From positions 4,694,001 to 4,758,000 of the forward strand of contig NZ_JRKM01000001.1 of NCBI RefSeq assembly GCF_000768065.1: a stretch of 64,000 bases of DNA, in the 5' to 3' direction. The translations under genes were made by a program, and so were the position numbers. This document shows, piece after piece, positions 35,669-42,839 of the stretch (its first letter is position 1; each line of letters starts with the position of its first letter). The DNA is from Aquabacterium sp. NJ1. Its GTDB lineage: Bacteria > Pseudomonadota > Gammaproteobacteria > Burkholderiales > Burkholderiaceae_C. The notes under the pieces are model-generated. The model did no database searches, was not told where the DNA came from, and saw nothing but the letters and a program-made list of their open reading frames with translations.

Positions 35669-37362
35669 GATAGAACACCCTTGTTGATTTGCTGTTGAGC
35701 CCACTGCGCAAGCACCGAACGCTCGATCTTCGAGTTGTGTCGTTTGTCCACGGGGAAGGCGTGCGGGTAGGGCAGCAGGTGTCGCACCGGGAAGCCCAAA
35801 CCATCCAGGCGCGCCTTGTAGGCATGGAGGCGGGTGGGGCTGATCTGGCGCTTGTATTCGGGATAGAACTCGATCACGACCGCCAGTTCTTGCCGGCTTT
35901 CGACCCTGACGCCCACGAGCGCCGAGCGCCACACTTCGACTTCGGCGTTGAGCACCTCTTCAACCGGAACGGAGAAATAGCGCTTGCCTTGTGCCGGCAC
36001 GATGTGCTTGATGCGGCCACAGAACCACAGCCTGCCTTGCGTGTCGAAATAGCCTGTGTCGCCTGTGCGGTGCCACGTCCGGTGCCGCATGTCGCCATCA
36101 TCGGCTTCGATCTTGCTCAAGGCGGTGTTGCCCGGGTCATTGTGATAACGCGGTGATACGAGCGAGCCTCTCACCACGATTTCGCCCACCTGGCCTGTAG
36201 GCAGTTCGACGGCATCTGCCCAGCGGGGTAGGGCCTTGTCCTCGATGCGGATGATCTTCACGCTCAGGCCCGACACCACACGCCCGACGCAGACACCGTA
36301 GCCCACGCTGGACAGCCGGGCTGTCTCGCGCTCGATCTCTCTGGCATCGATGGTGCTGATCGGGGTGACTTCAGTGGCCCCGTAAGGCGTATGCATCACG
36401 CCATGAGGCATCACGGCTCCCAGCCTCTCCACCATCTTGGACGGGATGGGCGCCCCGCCGCTGAATGCGCGCCTGAGGCTTGGCAACTGGCGCTCGGTGG
36501 CGATGCAGTGCCGACTGAGCCGTTCCCAGACGATGGGTGACGCGAAGCCCGACGTGATACCGAAGTCTTCAATGGTCTGAACCAGGTTGCGCGGGTTGCA
36601 GCGCCCCGGATGCAGGGAGCCCATGTCGGGGATGACGCTGGTCTGGCCAAGACAGGGCGAGATCAAGGTGGCGACCGGGAAGGCCGCGAGCTCCACATCG
36701 CTGGCGCCGTTCTGGCTCATCGATCTGAAATGCGCGATCTGTGCGCCCAAGGTGGCGTGCGTGGCCTCGACACCCTTTGGTGTACCCGTGCTGCCACTGG
36801 TGAAGAAGATCGCAGCCAGATCGCTGCTTGCCGTTGCTGCCATCGGGTTGGCGGGCCGCTGCGGTGCCAGCAGATCCTTGAGCCGCCGAGTGCCGGGCAG
36901 GCGTGAAGAGCCCGTGCTGATGAAGAGCCTGACGCTGCTGAACGCGTCGCCAGCAAATGGCCGCAGCAGGTGGGCCATCGGCAGCGCGATCATGACCTGA
37001 GGGGCGACCTGGCGAATGCAGGACAGCAAACGCTTCATGCCCATGGCCGGGTCGATGATGACGGGCACCGCACCGAGCTTGAACAGGGCAAAGACGATGA
37101 CCGGCAAGGCCATGTCCGGGCGAACCAGCAGCAGGGCCTTGCTGCCTTTTTGAATCCCCGCCTCCTGAAAACCCGCAGCAGTCTGGTCTACCTCCTGCAG
37201 GAACTGGGCGTAGCTGCGCGTTTCATACAGATAGCGACCCGATGGTGTGCGCCGACGCGCCTGGGCAAAAGCGATTCTGCCGGGCTGGCTCGTCGCCTGA
37301 ATCTGCATCAACTCATACAGGTTGAAGTGAGTGGCGCAATGTGGCGCGTCATGGCTGTTCAC
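35665..37362 (-). CDS. oleC: OleC-like AMP-dependent beta-lactone synthetase / acyl-CoA ligase
   Basis: A 565-residue adenylate-forming enzyme. FFTSGSTGTPKGVEATH is the P-loop (near residue 185), PYGATEVTPIS the A5 motif, HRTGDTGYFDTQGRLWFCGRIKHIV the A7/A8 region and HNSKIERSVLAQWA the C-terminal lysine region. OleC adenylates 2-alkyl-3-hydroxy acids and closes them to beta-lactones. Neighbours and the GTGA overlaps at both ends (GTG start at 37362 over the upstream stop, 35665-35668 downstream) support OleC rather than a general fatty acid ligase. No other in-frame start fits the upstream gene boundary as well. Confidence 0.78.
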   Translation of the reverse strand: MNSHDAPHCATHFNLYELMQIQATSQPGRIAFAQARRRTPSGRYLYETRSYAQFLQEVDQTAAGFQEAGIQKGSKALLLVRPDMALPVIVFALFKLGAVPVIIDPAMGMKRLLSCIRQVAPQVMIALPMAHLLRPFAGDAFSSVRLFISTGSSRLPGTRRLKDLLAPQRPANPMAATASSDLAAIFFTSGSTGTPKGVEATHATLGAQIAHFRSMSQNGASDVELAAFPVATLISPCLGQTSVIPDMGSLHPGRCNPRNLVQTIEDFGITSGFASPIVWERLSRHCIATERQLPSLRRAFSGGAPIPSKMVERLGAVMPHGVMHTPYGATEVTPISTIDAREIERETARLSSVGYGVCVGRVVSGLSVKIIRIEDKALPRWADAVELPTGQVGEIVVRGSLVSPRYHNDPGNTALSKIEADDGDMRHRTWHRTGDTGYFDTQGRLWFCGRIKHIVPAQGKRYFSVPVEEVLNAEVEVWRSALVGVRVESRQELAVVIEFYPEYKRQISPTRLHAYKARLDGLGFPVRHLLPYPHAFPVDKRHNSKIERSVLAQWAQQQINKGVLS

Positions 37363-37670
37363 GTGGACACCGCCTGCCGTGGGCTCTGAGACAGGCTTTG
37401 CTGAAAGCCGATGATGTGGGGCATGCCAAAGACCATGATCTGCAGCAGATGGGACCACAGTGGTGTGGCTGTCGCACCGAACTTGCGCACGAAGTAAGCG
37501 CATTGGGCCGCATGAGCCAACAGAGACAGGGCCATCACCACATACAGCCATGACGGTGGCATGTGCATGTAGGGGTGAGCCAGCTCGGCCAGCCCCAGCA
37601 CCCAGGACAGGCCGACGATGGTCTTGCTGATGATCACATTGCGTGGCGCAAACAAGGCGGGGTTTTTCAT
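37359..37670 (-). CDS. Small multi-spanning membrane protein in the ole-like operon
   Basis: A 103-residue protein with three hydrophobic segments (IISKTIVGLSWVLGLAELAHPY, SWLYVVMALSLLAHAAQCAYFV, LWSHLLQIMVFGMPHIIGF). I do not recognise the family with confidence; it loosely resembles DUF1145-type proteins. The ATG at 37670 lies 10 bases after the stop of the acyltransferase gene, and its own stop overlaps the GTG of oleC, so it belongs to the operon. It might anchor the biosynthetic enzymes or handle the lipid product; both are guesses. Confidence 0.65.
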   Translation of the reverse strand: MKNPALFAPRNVIISKTIVGLSWVLGLAELAHPYMHMPPSWLYVVMALSLLAHAAQCAYFVRKFGATATPLWSHLLQIMVFGMPHIIGFQQSLSQSPRQAVST

Positions 37671-37680
37671 GGGCGTGGAT

Positions 37681-38715
37681 TCAGCGGTCGACGCGACAGG
37701 CCTGGCGTTGCAGGTCCTGCATGGCGATGCAATGGGGTGTGGCCGGTGCATCGGGCAGGCCAGCTTCTCGATGCAAGTCGGTGATCCAGTCGCGCATGAG
37801 CTCGATGGCTGCCTGGCGATCGGCCCCGAGCGAGGCGTGCAATTGCAGGGTGAAGCCGGTGCGGCCCTCCCAGGTGAAGCTGCCCGCCGTAATCGGGCAC
37901 ACCGCGCTGACCGGCGGTGCGCTGATCACCCAGCTGCCCGCGAGCTTGTGCGCATCAGCTTGCGGGGCTGTCCAGGCGCTCATGTTGGCGTACACGCCAA
38001 ACCATGCTTTGCCCTTGAGTCGGTTGTAGGCGCGGCGGATCATGCCCTCGCTGAGCCAGCGGGCAAAGTTGGTGTAAATCCACGAACCCCAGAGGATGCC
38101 TTGGCCATACAGTGCCTTGAGCTGGTTGTAGATGTCCTGCGCAGACGGGCTGCCATCCAGCCGAAGTGACACGGGCGCCGTCCAGTTGCCGGACTGCGTC
38201 TGAATGCCCAATGAGCGGCGGAAGTCGTGCGGCATCATCCAGACGCGTTCGCTGTCCCGGCTCAAGTGGCGCGCCTTGCAGGCACGATCCAGACTGGCCA
38301 GAAACAGCGAGGTTTCACCCACGCCCAGCTCTTTGGCTCGCAGCCGAACCTGTTCGCCTTGAGCCAGGGGCATCAGGTGGTACACGAAACATGGCTCGGC
38401 ATGGCCATCGGCTGCGGCGGTTTTTTGCCATGGATAGTTCAGGCCGCGGCTATGGCGAATGTGCAGCCTCAAAGCGGCCAGGCGACCTGGCAAGCCCGGC
38501 TTGGAGGGCACGCTTTTGTGGGTTTTGGGCGGCATCCTGACGCCCAGGGACGCCAGGATCTTCACGATCGCACCGCCGCCGTCGTCCACCTCATGTGAAT
38601 GCAGGAACCAGCGCATCTCGCCCTGGGAAGGCTGGAAGACGCCGAAGATCATGTCGATGTTTTCGCCCAGTGACTTGAGCACTCGGTACTTGCGTCCGGA
38701 CCAATCCGTTGCCAT
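37681..38715 (-). CDS. Condensation-type acyltransferase (HHxxxDG superfamily variant)
   Basis: A 344-residue protein of the chloramphenicol-acetyltransferase/condensation superfamily. Its active-site motif is SHEVDDG at residues 40-46: the second, catalytic histidine (41), the aspartate and the glycine are kept, but the first histidine is serine. Later segments WMMPHDFRRSLGIQ and GNWTAPVSLRLDG resemble wax-ester synthase or alcohol acetyltransferase-like proteins. It lies directly after the KAS III gene and before the membrane protein, so it may esterify the hydroxyl of the product or transfer an acyl group within the pathway. Canonical oleABCD clusters have no such gene. Confidence 0.65.
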   Translation of the reverse strand: MATDWSGRKYRVLKSLGENIDMIFGVFQPSQGEMRWFLHSHEVDDGGGAIVKILASLGVRMPPKTHKSVPSKPGLPGRLAALRLHIRHSRGLNYPWQKTAAADGHAEPCFVYHLMPLAQGEQVRLRAKELGVGETSLFLASLDRACKARHLSRDSERVWMMPHDFRRSLGIQTQSGNWTAPVSLRLDGSPSAQDIYNQLKALYGQGILWGSWIYTNFARWLSEGMIRRAYNRLKGKAWFGVYANMSAWTAPQADAHKLAGSWVISAPPVSAVCPITAGSFTWEGRTGFTLQLHASLGADRQAAIELMRDWITDLHREAGLPDAPATPHCIAMQDLQRQACRVDR

Positions 38716-38735
38716 CTTTGTGCGGCCTTTCCGGA

Positions 38736-39782
38736 TCAGTAAACGAAGTTGTAGCGGGTGTAGGACATGCCGGCCGCGGTCATCAGCGCCGTGACCTTGT
38801 GGCCTCTCTCCAGGCGGCCTTCCCTTTGGGCCGTGGCCAGGGCTGCGGGCACGGAGTTGGTCACCAGGTTGCCGTACTCGGGCAGCATGAACAAATAGGG
38901 GACCTTCTTGCCCAAACGCTTTTCAAGATCACGCCAGGCGGTCAGCGTGTTGGTGTGTGGGATGAACAGATCGACCTCATCAACGGGGATGGGGTTCTCG
39001 CGCATCATCTCTTCCAGATCCTGAAGGGTGTTGTCCTGCATCTTCTTGCCATACGACATGAAGCGCAGACGGCCTTTGCCTGCCATGGAGAGGTCCTTCA
39101 AGCGCATGGTCTCCAGATCGTCGTCGATGATGGGCGACATGCAGAGGTCGGCGTACTGGGTGAAGGTGCGGTTGTCGAACTGCCAGGGCTTCTGGTCGTC
39201 GGCCGTGAGGATCGTCGCGGTCGAGCCCTCGCCCACGGTGTAGCTGGCAAACGCCCATTCCAGATCCGCCAGGCTGGTCAGCTTGTGGTTCTGTGCTAGG
39301 GGCTGGCCTTCGTGACTGGCGTATTCGGCCGTCACGATCAGCACGTTCTTGAACTGGCCGGATGCCAGGAAGGCCTGGGCGATCTGTGTGGCGCGCGTCC
39401 AGCTGCCACAGGCTTCCGTGACGTCGAAGCACTGGGTCTTGTGCATGCCCATGGCCTTGGCCACAAAAAAGGCCATGGCCGGTTCGATCACGCGCTTGTC
39501 CACGCTGGCATGGATCAGCAAGTCGATGTCGTCCTTCTCCAGGCCCGCCTGATCCAGCGCCTCGTTGATGGCGCGCTCCGTGTAGGTGAAGGCCTGTTCG
39601 CCTTCTGCCAACCAGCGGCGGTTCTTCGAGCCGATGTAGTTCAGGTAATGCTCGATCGTTTGCAGCGCCACGTTCAGGTCGCCCTGAAAGCTCTCGCGAC
39701 TCTGATCGGCCACGATCTGCAGCATTTCTTCGTTCGAAACGGTTCGTTGGGGAAAGGCAAAGGAGACACCCGAGATGTGCAT
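38736..39782 (-). CDS. oleA: KAS III / OleA-like thiolase-fold condensing enzyme
   Basis: A 348-residue beta-ketoacyl synthase III-fold enzyme. Active-site Cys125 is in DVTEACGSW, the histidine in IPHTNT and the asparagine in PEYGNLVTNSVPAAL, giving the full C-H-N triad. In OleA the fold joins two acyl-CoAs head to head to a 2-alkyl-3-keto acid; in FabH it starts fatty acid synthesis. The operon partners OleC and OleD favour OleA or a related KAS III, but sequence alone does not decide. It is the first gene of the six-gene minus-strand operon; ACGGAAG precedes the ATG. Transcription probably starts in the AT-rich region 39880-40030. Confidence 0.65.
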   Translation of the reverse strand: MHISGVSFAFPQRTVSNEEMLQIVADQSRESFQGDLNVALQTIEHYLNYIGSKNRRWLAEGEQAFTYTERAINEALDQAGLEKDDIDLLIHASVDKRVIEPAMAFFVAKAMGMHKTQCFDVTEACGSWTRATQIAQAFLASGQFKNVLIVTAEYASHEGQPLAQNHKLTSLADLEWAFASYTVGEGSTATILTADDQKPWQFDNRTFTQYADLCMSPIIDDDLETMRLKDLSMAGKGRLRFMSYGKKMQDNTLQDLEEMMRENPIPVDEVDLFIPHTNTLTAWRDLEKRLGKKVPYLFMLPEYGNLVTNSVPAALATAQREGRLERGHKVTALMTAAGMSYTRYNFVY

Positions 39783-40217
39783 GGCGGACTTCCGTTCAAG
39801 TGAGGTTCTGGCAGTGACTTCTCGAACAGTTCAGCTGGCCGCGATAGAGCACCAGAGCGTTGGAGAAGAACGATTGCATGAAGTCTGTCAGATTCGATTG
39901 TTTTCGGGAAATCCCTTAAGTGAGCGTCACTTTCGTTCGTTTTCGAATAATTGATGATTCGTTATGCTTCGTATCAATGATCAAAATTGTTCTTTTTTGA
40001 CTCGAAAGAATCGGTGATTTGTGACGGTTGCCACGAAAATATGCTTGTTTCGCGAGGCTACGCGCCGGTCCCTCATGGCTCGGAGGGCCAAAGTGATCAG
40101 ATGCAGCCGATGGAGGCTCGCCGCATATCCCCACCCGAATCAGGGGGCTGAAAACATCCATATGAAATAAATGTTATGGTCTTGAACCTGCAGCCGCCTG
40201 GCTGCACGGAACCTCCC
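39783..40217. other. AT-rich intergenic region between the ole-like operon and ccoG
   Basis: A 435-base divergent intergenic region with clearly lower GC than its surroundings, especially 39890-40030. It contains an imperfect dyad ATTGAT (39949-39954) to ATCAAT (39974-39979) and several TTCG repeats, but no clear FNR box, riboswitch or terminator. A minus-strand frame at 39916-40161 has no family signature and is probably not a gene. It should hold the promoter of the lipid operon and possibly that of ccoG. Confidence 0.55.
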
Positions 40218-41666
40218 ATGAGCCAGCCTCGCATCATCCCCATCAAGCCCGTCAGCATCCCGCCTCAGCATGGCTCGTTGTTCGAGGCGCACAAGAAAGT
40301 CCATGCTCGATCCGTCGAGGGGCTGTTCGCAAACTGGCGCTGGGCCATGGTGTGGATCACCCAGATCGTGTTCTACGGCTTGCCCTGGTTGCCCTGGAAC
40401 GGGCGTCAGGCGGTTCTCTTCGACCTCACCGAGCGGCGCTTCTACATCTTCGATCTGGTCCTGTATCCGCAGGACTTCATCTACCTCGCCGCCTTGCTGG
40501 TGCTGAGTGCGCTGGCCCTGTTTTTCTTCACCGCGATTGCCGGGCGCCTGTGGTGTGGCTTTGCCTGCCCGCAAACGGTCTACACCGAGATCTTCATGTG
40601 GGTCGAGCGGCGCATCGAAGGCGATCGGCTCGCGCGCATGCGCCTGGATGCGGCGCCCTGGTCAGCCAACAAGTTGCTCAAGCGTGGCAGCAAGCACATG
40701 ACCTGGGGCGTGTTCAGCCTCTGGACGGGCCTGACCTTCGTGGGCTACTTCACCCCGATCCGTGCCCTGCTGGCATCCGTGATCAGCCTGAGCGCGGGCC
40801 CCTGGGAGCTGTTCTGGAGCGTGTTCTACGGCATGGCCACTTATGGCAATGCAGGCTTCCTGCGCGAGCAGGTCTGCAAGTACATGTGCCCTTATGCGCG
40901 CTTCCAGAGCGTCATGCTGGACGGTGACTCGCTCATCGTGGGCTACGACACGGCGCGTGGTGAAGCGCGCGGCTCGCGCTCCAAGTCGGCCGACAAGGCC
41001 AAGCTGGGCCTGGGTGACTGCGTGGATTGCACCTTGTGCGTGCAGGTGTGCCCCGTTGGCATCGACATCCGCAACGGCTTCCAGATGGAGTGCATTGGCT
41101 GCGGTGCCTGCATCGACGCCTGCGACTCGGTCATGGACAAGATGAAATACCCGCGAGGGCTCATCCGCTTCTCCACGCAAAACGGGCTGGACCATGGCTG
41201 GGACAAGTCCATGTTGATCAAGCGGGTGATGCGCTGGCGTACCGCCCTCTATGGCGGGGCCTTGCTGATTGGTGCCAGCGCGTTTGCCTTCAACCTGATG
41301 ACGCGCGCACCTTTCCGCGTGGACATCATCCGCGACCGCGGCGTGATGGCCCGCATGGTCGATGACGGTGTGATCGAGAACGTTTACCGCGTGCACATCA
41401 TGAACTCGACCGAGTTGCCGCAGCGCTACCGCGTGGACGTGTCTGCCGAGCACGGCGTGTACGGCATGAAGGTGGACAACGCGCAGACCATCCTGCTGGC
41501 GCCTTCGGAGAACCGTGACGTGAGCGTGCGCATCCGGCTCGATGCCAATGTGGCGGCCAATCTGGTGGGGCAGATCGTGCCGATCAGCATGGGCATTGAG
41601 CAACTCGGGGCTTACGGGCAGGCCGTGCGCGTCATCGAAAAGAGCACCTTCGTTGTGCCCCGCTGA
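40218..41666 (+). CDS. ccoG: CcoG (RdxA/FixG) cbb3 oxidase copper-maturation protein, stand-alone copy
   Basis: A 482-residue membrane iron-sulfur protein that reduces copper for insertion into the cbb3 oxidase. After several N-terminal helices comes FFTAIAGRLWCGFACPQTVYTEIFMWVER. Then two ferredoxin-like clusters follow, CVDCTLCVQVCPVG and CIGCGACIDACDSV, and a C-terminal periplasmic Ig-like domain after a last helix (GALLIGASAFAF). It is about 19 kb away from the cco operon, which has another ccoG-like gene after ccoP. The ATG at 40218 is chosen (ACGGAA upstream); another ATG at 40176 would add 14 residues. It is flanked by unrelated genes. Confidence 0.88.
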   Translation: MSQPRIIPIKPVSIPPQHGSLFEAHKKVHARSVEGLFANWRWAMVWITQIVFYGLPWLPWNGRQAVLFDLTERRFYIFDLVLYPQDFIYLAALLVLSALALFFFTAIAGRLWCGFACPQTVYTEIFMWVERRIEGDRLARMRLDAAPWSANKLLKRGSKHMTWGVFSLWTGLTFVGYFTPIRALLASVISLSAGPWELFWSVFYGMATYGNAGFLREQVCKYMCPYARFQSVMLDGDSLIVGYDTARGEARGSRSKSADKAKLGLGDCVDCTLCVQVCPVGIDIRNGFQMECIGCGACIDACDSVMDKMKYPRGLIRFSTQNGLDHGWDKSMLIKRVMRWRTALYGGALLIGASAFAFNLMTRAPFRVDIIRDRGVMARMVDDGVIENVYRVHIMNSTELPQRYRVDVSAEHGVYGMKVDNAQTILLAPSENRDVSVRIRLDANVAANLVGQIVPISMGIEQLGAYGQAVRVIEKSTFVVPR

Positions 41667-41675
41667 TCTCCAGCC

Positions 41676-42611
41676 TCAGAGGTTGTTGAGGAAGCGCTGG
41701 TAGAGCTCGGCGCTCAGTGTGGGCGTCTCCACCATGGGCATGTGGCCGATGCCATCCAGCACGCGCACCTTCGCCTGAGGCAGGGCCGCCTGCCACACCG
41801 GCACGCTGCTGACGTCGATGAGCCTGTCCTCCTTGCCCCACATCAGCATGATGGGCAGCCTCACCTCGCGCAGGCGCACAGGCAGATCGGTTTCCTTGTG
41901 GGATTCGCTGAAGATCTGCGTCAGTTGCTCGCGTCGCGCGATGTAGCGGTCCGCCACCGCATCCAGCACATAGCCGGGCATGAAGGGCGGCGAGGCCATG
42001 GTCATCGGGTAGAAGCGGTAGAAGCCTGCCCTCGTATCGAACACAAACGGGTTCTGCCCCTTGCTCAGCATGACGCGCATCTCGCTGGGGTGCGGTGAGG
42101 GCAGGCCGGCCGGGTCAACTAGGCCCGCAGACAGCGTGCGCTGCGGGTAGCTCACCGCAAACTGCGCCGTGATGAAGCCGCCCATGGAGTTGCCGATGAT
42201 GTGCGCCTGTTGAACGTGCAACTGGTCCATCAAGGCTGCAATGCGCCGGGTCTGGGCCGCGATGCTGTAGTCCCATTCGGGTTTGAAGCCGGTCTCACCG
42301 TGCCCTGGCAGGTCGGGGATGATGACCTGGTACTGCCCGCTGAAGTGGCGCGCAAAGCGGGCCCAGACGTCCTTGTCGGCGCTGAAGCCGTGGACCATCA
42401 CGATGGCAGGCCCTTTGCCTGCCGAGCGATACAGGGTGATGGGGATGCCCTCGACCGTCACCACTTCCTTGTGCAGACCGTACAGGCGTGACTCGACGCC
42501 CGCGCCCAGGTCATACGTCAATTGCCCGATGGCGGGGTAGGTCACATACGACCAGCCCGCAGCCGCTGCAAGCAATGCAGCAGCCAAAGCTGTTTTCTTA
42601 TTGATAGCCAT
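41676..42611 (-). CDS. Membrane-anchored alpha/beta hydrolase (lipase/esterase)
   Basis: A 311-residue serine hydrolase. An N-terminal hydrophobic segment (KKTALAAALLAAAAGWSYV) acts as anchor or signal. The oxyanion region MVHGFSADKDVWARF, nucleophile elbow IIGNSMGGF, acid in MLMWGKEDRLIDV and histidine in GIGHMPMVE give a Ser-Asp-His triad, similar to ABHD6-like and Burkholderiales lipases. It lies behind a Baeyer-Villiger monooxygenase and probably hydrolyses the ester or lactone that enzyme makes. It is not OleB-like: OleB and haloalkane dehalogenases have Asp in place of this serine. Confidence 0.82.
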   Translation of the reverse strand: MAINKKTALAAALLAAAAGWSYVTYPAIGQLTYDLGAGVESRLYGLHKEVVTVEGIPITLYRSAGKGPAIVMVHGFSADKDVWARFARHFSGQYQVIIPDLPGHGETGFKPEWDYSIAAQTRRIAALMDQLHVQQAHIIGNSMGGFITAQFAVSYPQRTLSAGLVDPAGLPSPHPSEMRVMLSKGQNPFVFDTRAGFYRFYPMTMASPPFMPGYVLDAVADRYIARREQLTQIFSESHKETDLPVRLREVRLPIMLMWGKEDRLIDVSSVPVWQAALPQAKVRVLDGIGHMPMVETPTLSAELYQRFLNNL

Positions 42612-42643
42612 GATGAAAAATGAGAACGGAAAAAAGAATGCTC

Positions 42644-42832
42644 TCAGCCGGCAAGCAGCTTGCGCGCGAGCAGGGCCGAAATGGGCTGCTACCAGGACTC
42701 GACCAGTCGGACCATGAGGTGCAGGCTCTTGGCGTCGGGGCCGACCAGCACGCGGTCCATGCCCGATGAGGCACCCGTGATGGCGGCCACCTTGTTCTTG
42801 AAGTGCCTCACGATGCCGGTCACCCTCGTGAT
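42644..42832 (-). pseudogene. Remnant of a short-chain dehydrogenase (internal deletion)
   Basis: Between the monooxygenase and hydrolase genes, one minus-strand frame reads FKNKVAAITGASSGMDR, the nucleotide-binding start of an SDR, and then runs directly into VLVGPDAKSLHLMVRL, the far C-terminal segment of the same family. About 200 middle residues are missing. A TAG follows (42689-42691), after which the frame continues QPISALLARKLLAG to a stop at 42644. The gene is thus an inactivated SDR with the middle deleted. A complete neighbour set in relatives would be monooxygenase-SDR-hydrolase. Confidence 0.75.
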
Positions 42833-42839
42833 GCCTTGA

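Noticed and set aside
39916..40161. Possible 81-residue minus-strand gene in the AT-rich intergenic region
   Set aside because: No ribosome site, no family pattern and AT-driven codon content; treated as non-coding.
41676..42611. The alpha/beta hydrolase as the missing OleB
   Set aside because: It has a serine nucleophile (GNSMGG) and a membrane anchor, and belongs to the monooxygenase cluster; OleB is of the haloalkane dehalogenase type with Asp.
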